In this document: in pieces, positions 13,701-25,969 of the stretch
Position numbering within the stretch: position 1 is the stretch's first letter
Layout: the number at the start of each line of letters is the position of its first letter
From: Patagioenas fasciata
Lineage: Eukaryota > Chordata > Aves > Columbiformes > Columbidae
NCBI RefSeq assembly: GCF_037038585.1
Contig: NC_092521.1
Span: 53,514,398-53,578,397 of the forward strand
DNA: 64,000 nt
Direction: 5' to 3'
The notes under the pieces: model-generated
Databases searched by the model: none
Seen by the model: only the letters and a program-made list of their open reading frames with translations
What the model was told of the DNA's origin: nothing
Made by a program: the position numbers and the translations under genes

Positions 13701-15892
13701 GGCAGCACAAGCCAGTTGCCAGACATGTCAGTGGCAGAGGTTTTGTGGATCTGCACTGAAACTGCAGGAACGTGAAAGCCCTGCCTGTAGCCAGCTGGCT
13801 GTTGAAAGGTGATTGATTACTTACTCAACCAAATTACAGGAACAACCAATTTGGAGGTGATTGGTTTTATTTTAAAGTGTAATCATGGTTCTAAACAGTA
13901 ACCCTTAACATTGGCCTGCTATGGCTGTAAGAGACTCCATTAGGATTTGTGTTTCCATTAGACAAAAACCCCACAGTATTATCTGTGTAAAAAGTAGCTG
14001 CCCTCTGTGAGGATATGTACTAAATCCAAGATTAAAATCCAAGCCTCTTGTCACCCACCTTGACTGACAAAACAGAATTCAGAGCAACAGAAGTAGGAAG
14101 AAGAGAAAAGCCTTTGCATGGCTGACCCACGGAGCTGACCCACTGATCCTTCTGCTCCACCCATATGTAATGACATATCTCTGTATACACAGCCACAGAA
14201 CAGTGGTGGAGGATATGACTGGTTTTTTTTATTAGTCTTTAATGTTTATTTTATTATCTGTCCATACAAAGATAGCCTCCAAGATCATATCTCATCAAAT
14301 GTGTAACGAGCCACATTATTCTCCACCACTGTAAACTGGTGAACGTTCATTGATCTCATTACCAGAGAGCAATTCACACTTGCGAAGAGGGTGGGTGACT
14401 ACTTCTAAATGAGAAAAAGAAAAAAAAAAAAAAGAGAGAGCAAAACCCCTAATCCTCGGAAGCCTAATTCAGGAACAAAATGCCCAGGTCACTGCCTTTT
14501 GTTCTACTGAACATCTATATTTACACCAAATATTCACAGTAAAGAGTTAAATAGTTTTTAGAACAACTTACTGAGCTTTGGAGACTTTAACTACACTCTG
14601 CAGTGTTTGCAAAGCTGAATAAAGGCAGTTTCCTTCCCCTGCAAAGCCACCAGCAGCTGGGACTTGCTTGGCATGTCTGAAGCATTCCTCCCTCCATTCC
14701 TTAGCAATGACAGCCAGGGCCACTGGCCACCAACCTCCCCGTTTACCCCCTTGGCAGCCACCATAGGTGACATCCACCAAATGCAATGCCAAAATCTGAG
14801 TAACACTTCAGCTAATGTAATTGCTGAAGCATCTGGTGGGCTCTGTGCACGTGTGTTATAAATTCGGGGTAGGGGGAAGAATCAGGATGGAATAACGGAC
14901 TCTAATCTCATTGCCGTGCATTGCCTTAAACTCTTACGCTTTCTAACTTTTTAAAACTTGTTAAACTTTTTTTAAAAAAGGAGGAAGGAACACTTTAAAA
15001 ACTAAACATCAGTGAACCTTACTCTATGAACTGATGATTTGTTTACATTTCCTCTTGGTATAACATCTGTCTTGCTACAATACAGGCTAGGCAGGAAAAC
15101 TAATTTCAATATGGAAGTACAGAAACTCCCTGCAAGTGAACAAATGGACAAACAAGAAAATTACTTATTTTTGAATTGTGTATTAATCAGTTTCAAGTAT
15201 ATGAATCTAAAGGCATTATATTATTTGTTAATTAATATAAGGAAGAACTATTCCTACTGAATTACTTATTATTTAGTATACACACATGTAGTCTTATCAT
15301 GAAAGCTTCCAAGGCAGCTCAGTAGAGGTTCCTTAATTCCTGTACACGGCATGAAGCTAAAGAAGAGGGGAAAAAAAAAAAAAGATACAAAATGGCTGCA
15401 ATAGACAAAATGCAGCTTCTTTGGCAAAAGTAACTTCTCACACATAATATTTTCAAAAATGGCTTGTACAGCTGCTTTTGACTCCTATATGCAGCTCAGA
15501 AAAAGGCTGAGGAGATGCTGGAGGCTGATAATTAGCCAGCAGAAGTCCCTCCCAATAGTCCTTCCAGATGGTTGTTATTACGAGAAACAAGTTTGTTCCA
15601 CTGGGCAAGAGGCCACAAACATCACCCAGGATCCTATGGATTTCTGAGGACAGGATCCTGGGAAAATCAACAGTAAACTGGGATTGTTTTCACAGAAAAT
15701 AGCCTTGTGCTGCTATAATGTTCTCCTTTTGACTGATGCTGCTCCAGACACCGGGCTCTGCTGAATTCTTACTTTCTGGGAGACCCATAAAAAGAGATAG
15801 GATGTCCCTCAGCTCACTAGCAAGTACAACCTGCCCCAAAGGGACAGGAACATCCTTGTCACAAATCTCTAGCTAATAATAAATAATTAGAG

Positions 15893-15945
15893 AATGGTTG
15901 CGGCTGGAAGGGGCCTCTGAAAATAAGCTACTCCAGCCCCCCAAA
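15893..15945 (-). mobile_element. very short CR1 3'-end fragment
   Basis: About 50 bp that read on plus as 'tagagaatggttgcggctgg' and then 'aaggggcctctgaaa', the antisense of the CR1 3' terminus. A TAA-rich run follows. The fragment is short enough that a database alignment is needed to confirm it. Confidence 0.5.
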
Positions 15946-18428
15946 TAATTATAAATAATAGTAATAACAATAAATAATAATTAAAAAAAAGAATCGCTAG
16001 CCTCAAAACACACCATCCCAGATGGAGAAAGCATATGGAAGAAGCTGCAAAGACTGCAGCAAAGCTGTGCAGAAGAGATCTCTCTCAGTCCTGGGTTTAA
16101 GAGCCCAACCTCCTGCTGTTGGAAGTAAGGACGTTTGGATTTGATTAATAACCACTAAATGCTATACCTCCTATGCAAGAGCCTGTTAATGTTTTATTAC
16201 TTTCATTATCAGGAGGAGGTATGTCACTGTATGAAGGAGCAGCAGTTGCATCCCTCACAAATGCTGCTTTGAGGCAGGGCTTGTAATGAGGTGTAGGACC
16301 AGAGACAGAGGTGAGTTCCTGGGGCACAGTCCACAGATGCCCAGCAAGCTTATAACCAGCAGCCACTGCTTTCCTCTAGATGTCACCACAAAAGGAATTT
16401 CAAGGCAAATAAAAAGCTCACGAGAGCCATTCCCTGAACTTGAGGTACTGTCCTGAAAACCTGACAGCTATTAAAAGTCCTTTTCTGGCTATATTACGTA
16501 CAGGAGTCATGGGAAAGGAGAACCAACAGAAGGTCAGCAGGCAAGAATTTTCTTAGCTTGTTTAGTAGAGAAAAAGAGGGAAAAGGGCTACCCAATATTC
16601 TATTAGCTGTCATTCTGGAAGAAATCTCCAAGTGAAAGTGGAGGCAGAACTAGAAAGGAGGAAGGAGCTGGACCATGAACCTGAGACAGTGATGGCAGGA
16701 AGAACAGTCGAGGGAAGGATGCACTTACGCTGGGGTGGCAGAGCTCTAAGCTAAAAACATGACACACTAGGAAGAGAAGAGAATTAATTTATCCTGAAAA
16801 GTCAAAATGGCTCTGCACTTTCTGCCAGACACATTCTGCAGCGTATAAGTGTCACTCCTCTCACTGACCGAAATAAAATCTGGATTATCGCTGGGCTGCC
16901 ATTTACCTGTGCTTAAAAAGAACATTTCCAGAAGTGAAATGACATTGCAGAAAGCAGCAGCACTTCACAAGGAGGTGGAAGAGGAGGAGGTTTTCAGCAG
17001 TAGTTGTGATGTATTTATTCAATGCATGAGTAGATCTTCATGTTGCAGGCCAAACTACAATTCTTAATGCAAAGCATAGTGCCCCTGCGACAGATGAAAA
17101 ATGCATTTATCTAACAAGTTACATATGAAAAAGAAAAAGAATAGTTAAGCCACTGTATTTCAGTGTATTCCTATTCAAGAGTTCAGAGAAATTTGATTTA
17201 ATGAAAAAAATATTTACAGAATAAATGTGATGGCCCAGAAACCTAAGAATTCTTTTGTGTCCAGACATAAGAACAAATCTAACTTCATTAAAACAAAATT
17301 ATTAAACTTTCTTCCAGTAAATATGAATGTTTGGAAAGTACAAATTAGTAGCTAAAAATGTTAATCTTACTGCAATGATTTCCTTCTCCCCATGACACGT
17401 CATCTACGTATCTAATGTTGGCATCAGACGTTAATGAACGGCAGAGAACATTTTGCAGAGGTTAAACAGCAAAAGTCATCTTTGGTGATCACTCTAGACA
17501 GTAATAGCAAACCAGTTGGCTCCACTTCTGGGATAAAGTCAATTCTCAGCCTACAACAATAAAAAGTTGCAAGGCTTTGAAAGGGAAGTTTCTCAGACAC
17601 TTTTTTTTTTTGTTTTTAACTTTAAATCAGTTTAAAAGAGCTGTTCTAGTAAGGCATACAAACAGAAACAAGCATTTCAGTGCTGCTCCTGGGGTCCTGT
17701 GCCTTGTGTTTCTCTGCATGCATTTCAGAGCACCTCAAACTCCTTGTCCATCTCAACCAGGCAGTTTCAACAGGTCCGCAGTCCTTCACCTCAGCTTCAG
17801 GAGAGCCACAAAAAGCAGAGGAGGAGGAAAATGAAATGTGCTGGTAAACACAAATGTAGCACTTAACTTAGAAAAAAGAGAGGTTCAAGAGAAGAATGGG
17901 AAACATGGAAAAACCATCCAGATACTTTTCTATCTGTGCAGAGCCACCAGCCTCATCAATCCCACACCGCACACAGCTGCCTGTGGCAAGCGGGTGACGT
18001 GAAGGGGTGAAGGTGGCAGTGAGACGGGAGCTGAATGGGACAAGGTGACAGGCAGAGCCCTGAGAGAGCAAGGGGAACATTGTGAGAGGCACCTGGCACC
18101 CCTGTGGCATGACGGGGGGAGGGGGGCCTGGGGGGACAGTGAGCGCAGTGAGGTGCCAAGCACAAGCAGGACAGCAAGCAAAGAGCAAGAGCAGTTGATC
18201 ATCTAGAGAAGGAAAAAGGGGAGAACATCTGTATGGGGTGGGGTGGGAAAAGGGCATCCAAGTGTTGCAACAAGTCCTGTAGCAAAATCTCTATGAGACT
18301 TCAAGGAGGAAATATGCAGGGAGTTGCAGATGTGCTTCAGGGGAGAGGCTACATTTGTTTCCAATTTCTGTTTTGTTTCCTTTTTTCTGGCAGTACAATG
18401 GGTGAGTAAAAGATTTTTCTTTCCTCTG
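15946..18428. other. non-coding stretch with a G-rich block
   Basis: No gene recognised. It starts with an AAT/TAA-rich run to about 15985 and ends in a purine/G-rich block at 17995-18200 that contains a G-quadruplex motif (listed separately). Overlapping minus-strand frames at 17868-18257, 17930-18202 and 17956-18177 are three readings of one C-rich complement and do not resemble any protein. Confidence 0.55.
18114..18135 (+). other. potential G-quadruplex
   Basis: Three runs of six G on the plus strand, separated by a single A and by CCT (18114-18119, 18121-18126, 18130-18135). Each six-G run can supply more than one G triplet, so at least four G-tracts with short loops are available. On the candidate minus-strand transcript the complementary C-rich strand would be in the RNA, so any quadruplex would form on the template strand. 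Confidence 0.6.
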
Positions 18429-18539
18429 GTTGGTTTTTTTTTGGGTTTTTTTGGGTTTTTTTGGTTTTTTTTTGGGTTTTTTTTTGTTTTTTTGTTTTGT
18501 TTTGTTTTGTTTTTGTTTGTTTGTTTTTTTTTTTTTTTT
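18429..18539. repeat. T-rich simple repeat with phased T-tracts (A-rich on minus)
   Basis: About 110 bp made almost only of T with G interruptions. The first half has T-tracts of about seven separated by GGG or GG at 10-11 bp spacing (18443, 18453, 18463, 18474). The second half is TTTTG/TTTG repeats ending in a T18-like run. On the minus strand this is an A-rich tract starting 15 nt after an AATAAA signal (see the minus-strand candidate exon next to it). The lysine/asparagine-rich minus-strand frames through it (18203-18655, 18291-18605) are low-complexity artefacts. Confidence 0.8.
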
Positions 18540-18880
18540 ATCAAGCAGTAGGAATTTATTAGAAGTGGTATTTTTGCAAGACTGACTTGGGACATAATCC
18601 AACAAATAATTATTAATCTACTTAACTTCAAGCATGTAAGGAGTTCTTTTGACATTAATGAGACTATTCACAAACCTTGTCTTAAGCAAATGTGGAGTGT
18701 GTGCATGAACATTGCCTAATTTAACTTTTAGTTGCATAATGACCCCTGCATCTTCTGCTTTACCTCCAGATTGTGGCTCCTCTTTATGCACACACCCTTC
18801 TCCTATCCACCTTCTTGCCAGTAGGCACCATTTTAATAATATACAACATAGTACCACTATAACATCAGTCACGGTAGATT
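18540..18880 (-). other. candidate terminal exon or retroposed 3' end, minus strand
   Basis: Read on minus, a pyrimidine-rich acceptor (TTTGGCTTTGCTTTTAG) ends at 18881 and is followed by an open frame of 2 nt plus 86 codons to a TAG at 18620-18618. The predicted peptide begins STVTDVIVVLCCILLKW, a short hydrophobic stretch followed by basic residues, and has no family I recognise. After the stop come about 60 nt and then AATAAA at 18560-18555. Fourteen nt further the sequence becomes A-rich for about 110 bp. Signal plus A-tract is what a polyadenylated mRNA copy would leave, but a genuine genomic 3' end beside an A-rich stretch is also possible. The acceptor favours a real exon over a spliced retrocopy. 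Every element could also be coincidence; no homology supports it. Confidence 0.25.
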
Positions 18881-21822
18881 CTAAAAGCAAAGCCAAATTC
18901 ATACTATAACATACATAAAAAGTTATCAATCAGGCTGATCTGAGATGTAGTGCAGGCAAAGATTTTACAAGGAATATCTTATTTGTAAAATAATAATACA
19001 ATTGTTTTCTCTCAACAATTTCTCTCAACAAATTAGGACTTAATATACTACAGGGAAAAGTTAAGTGATTTCCCCACACAGGAAGTCCTCTTTTAGAACA
19101 TCAGATATTTTATTTTCACTATGCTTTTTCTCCCCTTCCCTCTTCTTCCAGAAAATAAAATACTAGTGTATTTCAGAATTGACAGTGAAGTCCTCATTTC
19201 CAAAAAACCCAAAAAAAAAATTATCAGCACATTCTAATACAGCAGGTGAAATAAGCCAGAGCAGAAGGCACAAAGATACCACTCCTGCACAGTGCTGAAC
19301 AGCTCCTGGCAGCTCCATAAATACACGCTGGTGACAATAACGTTTCAAATCTCTCACTCAGAGGCATAATCATTTATCAATACTGCATTTTTCCTGCTCT
19401 GATTGAGCTAGTTTGATGTAATGACAAAACTGATCTTTAAATATTCAAAACTGTGATTATTGCACTTTTCTGAGAAGCATTTTTTTTTTTCCTAGTACTG
19501 ATAACATTTACATTTTCCTTTGGAAGAAAAAGATTTGTCTTCATCACTTCTACTTGTAATTTGCTTTATTTTATCTCTTTCAATGTTGAGCACAGCAAGG
19601 AAGAAATATTTGCATGCTAATACAAATCAAAGCATGAAAGTAATCAAATCAAACAAAAAGTAAAATCTTCTCTGGACTTAATGAAATTCTTCCTCCCCTC
19701 TTACATCATTAATTCAGCACTTTCTTTTCCCCACTTATTGACCAGCTGACAAACCTTCCCTTAACCAGAACTATCAGGAAAAACAAATCTTCAGTAATTC
19801 AACACTGTATTGCGCATTCTAAAAAAACCATGATTCATAAAACTTTTTTAATATATATATATATGTGAAAATACGTGTGCTTGAACTGACCAAAAAAGCT
19901 ATCCCAGTTTTCCCAGAGTCAAGAACCTTCAGGTAAGTGCTGTCCTTTCATAACTTCAGAGCAAAGCAGAAATTTAAGTGGGGAATGAAAATAAAGATAT
20001 TCTAAGTGCTATTCTTGCATAGTCCAGTCTGATTGAGTTTTATATTGCTGTTTACACAGGAAACACATCACAAATAATGCCAATTAACCTCATACCTACT
20101 TTTGTAAGGAGAATAGCTGCAAACATGCTTGGGCTTCAAGCATGAGGGACACTTACTGCAAGGGCAGGGGCAGTTTGGCAAAGCAAGCTGGTAAAACCTG
20201 GATTGTATGTAATACTGCAAAGTGCACAGTAGGCAGAGCAGTATTTTTTGACCATTATACTACAAATAATTCTGTCAGAAGGCATTATTCTTGGGTTTTG
20301 TAACAAAATGAACCTTCAGTGATTTTAATGGTAGGTATTTGGCTTTAATAATGCTATTTAATATTAGATATTAAGTTGTATAACTTGTGTCTTCAGACTG
20401 GGCAATTCCATTACTTTCTCCTTTAAAAAGTGGCTTCAATAACTAAGCTTTCAAATTGTTTTCCCCGTAATAAATAAATGAAGCTAAAGGCACTTGTCAG
20501 CACTGAAGAGCTGGATCCAGTCCCACAGTGGACATTAAGGATACAGATTAGATCAAGCCAACAAAACACTTAAAGCAAAGGTTTTATCTATTAGCTGTGG
20601 CAATTTTTAAATTGAGATTCAGTAATACAATTTTAATGCCAGGTGAATAAGGTCAAAGCAGAAATTACGTCAGTGACAACAGACAAATTCTTACCAATGT
20701 AATGTCTACAAATTAGAGCAAGTGTTCCTTCAGAAACCATTAATGCATCTATAAGCATAGAACAAACCAAAAGCAAATCACTTCACAATGTCCAACTTGA
20801 GAGAACAAAGCTAAAATGCAATTGTGATTGTTATTTCTTTTGGGCAGAGATAAAAGCAACAGTTTATGCTGTGGAACTAACCCTCTCAATCTCACGACAA
20901 TAAAGTTGCCTTCCTGATTTTCCTTCCTCTAGTTTAAATGAATGTCCTTTTAGCTGCAAGTTTCTGGCTCATAAATTTCTGATATCACATGTTATGGTGG
21001 CACAGACCCAACAGGTCATGCAGCCACACTCCAAGATGCTTAATGGCTGAAGACATCAGTCCCCCGTGGAGGGAGAAAGGAGTTCAAGTCGGGTAACCAG
21101 AAACAATGCAAAATTATAATCACTGGCTAGGTCTAGCTCCCAAACCAGCCAGCTCAAGTTTGGGGTAGGCGGGGGAAGAGAGAAGAAAGTGCAGGAGAGG
21201 TGAACATACAACCACTGTGACACAAGTGCTGTGTCCACCACACAGAGGAACAGAAGCACTATGTACCATGGTCTGCCCACCTCAGGCAAGAAATACACAT
21301 CTAAATTAAGGATCTTGTCATCTTAGTACCCTTTAGTTAGCTGATGTATTAGTGAATTCTCTCTCTTAAAATACACTGCCTAACCCTTCAGTTAACTGAT
21401 GACAACTGCCTACCCTTGTTATCTACTTCCACAGTGCATCGCATACCTGATACCTTTGCCATAAAAGAAAACACACAGCTGGTTAATAAAATATTTTATA
21501 CCTTAATTTTATTTGGAGATCCTGAGTCCAAGATAGTAAAATCTTAATATTCTACCTCTTCTTCCCTGCCCACCCCTCCACACAACTTATTTTATTTATA
21601 GCTTTCTTTTTCTTTCAGATTAAATAGGCCAGGACTAATTACACCTTCTTCATTACCTGCACTATTTGAAACCATGAATCATTTCTGCTCTTTTCCACTT
21701 CCTGTCCCTATTCTAGCACTTTCCTCTTCTAACAGGATGACAGAAGTGATCAGAAAACTCCAGACCTGATTTTCACATGCCAGAACCACCTTTCCAACGT
21801 CATGTTCTCAAGTTTTTGTTTT
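18881..21822. other. non-coding stretch
   Basis: No gene recognised. It is AT-rich with a T10 run near 19482 and a short TA run at about 19848-19864. The minus-strand frame 21056-21298 is moderately long but has no known motif or convincing splice context. Confidence 0.55.
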
Positions 21823-22335
21823 CACAGAATCACAGAATGTTAGGGATTGGAAGGGACCTCGAAAGATTATCTAGTCCAATCCCCCTGCCAGAGAAGGAAC
21901 ACCTAGATGAGGTTACACAGGAAGGCGTCCAGGTGGGTTTTGAATGCCTCCAGAGGAGACTCCACAATCCCCCTTGGGAAGCCTGTTCCAGTGTTCTGTC
22001 ACCCCCACTAAGAAGTTTCTACTCAAATTTAAGTGGAATCTTTTGTGTTCCAGTTTGTACCCATTACCCCTTGTCACCGAGGAGAGCCTGGCTCCATCCT
22101 CGTGACACTCACCCTTTATATATCTGTAAACATTAATGAGGTCACCCCTTAGTCTCCTCTTCTTCAAGCAAAAGAGCCCCAGGTCCCTCAGCCTTTCCTC
22201 ATAAGGGAGATGCTCCACTCCCTTAATCATCTTTGTTGCCCTGCGCTGGACTCTCTCCAGCAGTTCCCTGTTCTTCTTGAACTGAGGGGCCCAGAACTGG
22301 ACACAATATTCCAGATGGGGTCTCATCAGGGCATT
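21823..22335 (-). mobile_element. CR1 LINE fragment with open RT C-terminus
   Basis: The best-preserved CR1 coding sequence in the window. On minus, the frame starting upstream at 22365 enters CR1 at about 22335 and reads [14 protein letters not shown], then [24 protein letters not shown] and TEHWNRLP. This is the C-terminal part of the ORF2 reverse transcriptase, open until 21913. The 3' UTR follows down to an octamer-like end (plus ACAGAATCACAGAATGTTAG at about 21825). Only the last roughly 510 bp are present, so catalytic RT and endonuclease domains are missing and the copy cannot move itself. The long intact frame suggests fairly recent insertion. The plus-strand frame 21777-22136 is its antisense shadow. 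Confidence 0.92.
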
Positions 22336-24564
22336 CCTTTTTAATTGCCACCATAAACTCTGCAAGAAGCTCTCCCAAGTACGGCAAAGCTTCTCTCCTC
22401 TAGATTATCCTCAACTTTGCCATTTTGTCCTGCAAATGGACTATTTGGCACTTGCTTTCTCACTTTAGGCTCTTCTACACTCTGCAGAGGGACTCAGTGG
22501 ATGCAGCAGCACAAGATGCAGCAGTTCAAGAGCTTCCCCTGGTGCCACCTGCCACTTGCCTGCAGTTCAGCATCATAACTAAGTTCAGCCTTTCTGAGGT
22601 TTCTCTCCTCCACCAAGCTTCACCACAAAGCAATCTTGGACTCAACTGGGAGGCACTGGTGCAGCTCCACTGTGAGGCCATGCTGGGGGACTGGGGCATC
22701 TCTTTGGGGACCCTCCCTCCCCCACCAGCATCAAACCAAACCATCCTCCTTGGCCGTGAGACACCACCACCCCAACAACCAGTGGTGTTAGACGAGGCAA
22801 AAATGGGTTCAAAGCCCACATCTTCCAGATTCAAAGCAAGAATGCAAGCGAGGTGTCCCATTTTGTTGCCTGGTGGGTGACAACAAAAACCACCTGTGAG
22901 GCCTTCGTGGTCAATTTTAGCCTTGGCTAGAAATACGGTGTTTGAGTTGACAACAGCATATTATCAGGCACTCCAAAAAGAACAATACTGTCCTATCTTC
23001 TGGACCTATAATTTTACAAATAGGTTTTAAAGGCACAGTGGTAGTTTAGATTTCAACCCAATTTAGTTTCGCCTAAGGAGAGAAAAGGGGTTTTACAGGA
23101 TTTAAGGCAACAAAGACATTTCCAAGTTTTGTTTTGAAATTGCAGTGTAACCACTGCTTCTAAATAGGTAATTAAAAAAACCAAACAACACAAGATATCT
23201 AGCAATCTACTGGATCACTGTAATACCCAGAGGCCTCAAGTGACACAAACTTAAGTTTGCTTTCATTGTCTGCTCTATAAGAAATGTAAAATTAAGTAAC
23301 ATGGAGAAGTAAACTGGATTAAACAATGTGGTATTTAAAAAAAAAAAAAATCAACAGTTAAAGAAATGAGATTTTTTTGTCTATGGAAGACAGTATTTAA
23401 TAACAAAAAATGTTCAGGTGGTCCAAGAGGTCCACCCCAACACTACTACCTCTGTGGGGTTACAAGACCGAGTTTACACATATAAGGGAATGGAAGATCA
23501 GAGGTTGCCAACTACACCAGTGTCTCAAAAGTGGAACAACAACAAACTGTCAAGAAAGCATGTGTATGTATACATACTTAAGCACCCCCACACAACTACT
23601 GGTTGCCTCCCTTAGCCAAGAGAATCAAGCACACCCGAACGCTGGGAGGCTCTGGGGCCATACCCAGGGCTTGACAGGGCGGCCCTGTGTCCAGGCGGGT
23701 TTCACCATCTGCATCCCACATCTGCAGGCACCCTCTTTGGCCACTGTTCCTGATCCTTTCCCCCATGCCATCGACATGCAGGGGCCCTGGCACCCTGCCA
23801 CAACGGATCCCCATTTTCACAGGGCCGAGGTAACCACCTCGCTGCTCCTTCCTGGCACCAGATGTTTCCCATTAACTTTGTCCATGCTCAGCTTGCAATT
23901 GTCAACTGGAAAGCCCAGACCCCAAATATTTTACAGATGAAACAATAGCGGGCTCTTTGCCAGTGAGTCAGGACAGGATCCTAGCTCTTTGTCCACAGAT
24001 GCGCAGAAAACAAGCCAAGAGCTGTCTTGGAATTTGGGTCAGGGATTTCCTCCACCTTTGCAAGGAGCAGGTGTCTCTGAAGCTATCTGGATTCCAGCCC
24101 TCAAGGTAAGTGACCATGGGGGCAAATGACACAAACCTGCCATGCCTTGGAGCCATGGCAAAGGTGTGCAACATCCCCGTGCAGGCAGGGAGGCAGGGAA
24201 GGGTTGGTGGCTCAGGTGTGCAGCCACACTCAGCCCAGACTCAGCACCTGCCTGCATCTTTCCTCATCGCTCTCAAAGCGTGGCAGTAAAGTGCCAGAGA
24301 GCTTAGGCTAAAAGCTTGTTAAAGAGGTCTCAAATCTCCCTCCAACCAGAGGAAAGAACATAACCAGACAAACCCTCACTGTACTGATAATTAAATATAG
24401 TCCTCAGCCCAGGTTTTCCTCACTGAAGATTTGCTGCTGTGCCCTTCTGACTAAACATTTCCAAGTCTCCACTTCTTCAGTTTGGAATGTAAAAGGTCAG
24501 TGGAGAAGCCAAATCTGAATTCATTCTTAAGTATTTCAACTTTCTCAGTATGATCCAGTTTCAA

Positions 24565-24594
24565 CAAACAAACAAACAAACAAACAAACAAACA
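24565..24594. repeat. (CAAA)n microsatellite
   Basis: An uninterrupted tetranucleotide run of seven to eight CAAA units. It is likely length-polymorphic. Confidence 0.9.
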
Positions 24595-25039
24595 GAAGTT
24601 GCCTGGATTAATTAATACCACCTTGAACATATGAAAATGTTTTCTTCTTCATGCTTCTTGTCTCCGTTTTACAGCACTATTTATCATCAGGGCACTGGAG
24701 ACATGAGACAATAACTATGAAATACTTTTTTATTTTAGTTTAAATTGGGTCAAAGCTTGATATCCCTCTTAATTTAAAAAAATTAAGTAGACTTTACCAG
24801 AGGATTAAATATTATAAAAACTGAAGTATTAAGACAACAGTAAAAATAAAGGACAGAACCCCACATGCTTCTTTAGAGAAGCATTACATATGGGAAAACA
24901 AATCTGCTGACTGCATATTAATATCCAGCACATTTCAAAATTCATTACATCTTAGAAGAGCTCTGCAATTAGCTTTCTAATTCTGATTTTATAGACTAAC
25001 AGGGTGGTTTCTAACATGCCACATCAAATAGCACAAAAG

Positions 25040-25063
25040 TATATATATATATATATATATATA
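25040..25063. repeat. (TA)12 microsatellite
   Basis: A perfect alternating TA run of 24 bp. Confidence 0.9.
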
Positions 25064-25928
25064 GGAACCAACCACAAATTATTCCAGCATCACATTATAG
25101 CCATGCTAGTTTAATCTCTTTTTAGCCACGTGCCATTTCATAAAAGGATTATTTTAACTTCAAGTGCATATTCAAGACAGACACAGTATTTTCAGGTTGC
25201 TAATTTGCATACTGACTGTATCAAGAAAAATCTCTTTCTAGATAATCATCAATGAAAGTGACGCCTATCGTGATTCTTCTTCTATGTCCTTTATCCACAC
25301 TACAAGGGCATTCAAGAAAATGAACTGAGTCCAATCTTTAAATTAAACACTAGGTGGAGCCCACTTCCCAAGACTGAAAAATGAATGCTCTCCTTGCAGG
25401 AAATTCTTACCAGCCTTTTGCAATATCTGGTCATGCATAAACATGACAGAACTCGAACAGCTGCGGTGACTGTCATTACTGCAAAAACATATACTGGCCA
25501 GCAATTACATCTCTGCATAAAGAAGACAGGCTTTAATACTGGGCAACTGCAAAAGACTTTATATTCCTCTACAGACACATTAGCTTGGTTTAAAATACCC
25601 AAAATAGACTAGGCACATGGATTTTTAAAGTACCATATGACTAATGTAACGCTGTGTTGAGAGAACTACAAATGAGTCTGATAACTATTTTATTAAGCTG
25701 TACTGATTCTGACTATACCAGAATTTTGCACACATAAATTTATATTAAATAGAATTAATTTAAACCAACTGATAAAGGATTCTTCCTAACAGCAAAGCTA
25801 ATTTGTGATGTTTTATAAAATGCCATCTCTCTCAAATGAAACATACTGCACGTTTAACGAGAGATAAGTGAGCTTTGGTGTTAAAAATAGGATGCAACAA
25901 CACCAAACTTCAGTACAACTATTCTGGT

Positions 25929-25969
25929 GAGAAGAAAAAAGAAAAAGAAGAAAAAAAGAAAAAAGAGAG
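25929..25969 (+). repeat. 41-nt uninterrupted purine tract
   Basis: Only A and G for 41 nt (GAGAAGAAAAAAGAAAAAGA and so on), which is pyrimidine-only on minus. It produces lysine/glutamate-rich false frames. Confidence 0.85.

Larger units (their letters stand above)
8991..15892. other. long non-coding stretch
   Basis: No gene or transposon recognised over about 6.9 kb. It holds an A-rich CA-interrupted tract (10176-10227), a duplicated G-rich plus TA-repeat motif (10685-10740), a CAA run near 12072-12087, and A-rich runs near 14411-14434 and 15371-15384. Open frames at 12476-12766 and 12484-12741 are overlapping antisense partners without known motifs. No splice-flanked exon was convincing here, though weakly conserved exons could be missed by eye. 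Confidence 0.55.

Noticed and set aside
14200..14332. Exact 12-bp inverted repeat (ACAGTGGTGGAG / CTCCACCACTGT) enclosing 109 bp, considered as a small MITE
   Set aside because: No target-site duplication and no known transposon end. A 12-bp inverted pair at this spacing is expected about once in a window of this size.
18203..18655. 150-codon minus-strand frame with a lysine/asparagine tail
   Set aside because: Most of it is the translation of the A-rich simple repeat and its flank. The part of interest is treated as the 18880-18618 candidate exon in a different frame.
23410..23940. 176-codon plus-strand open frame
   Set aside because: It lies in locally GC-richer sequence, has no known motif, and antisense frames overlap it. 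No evidence of coding constraint can be seen.
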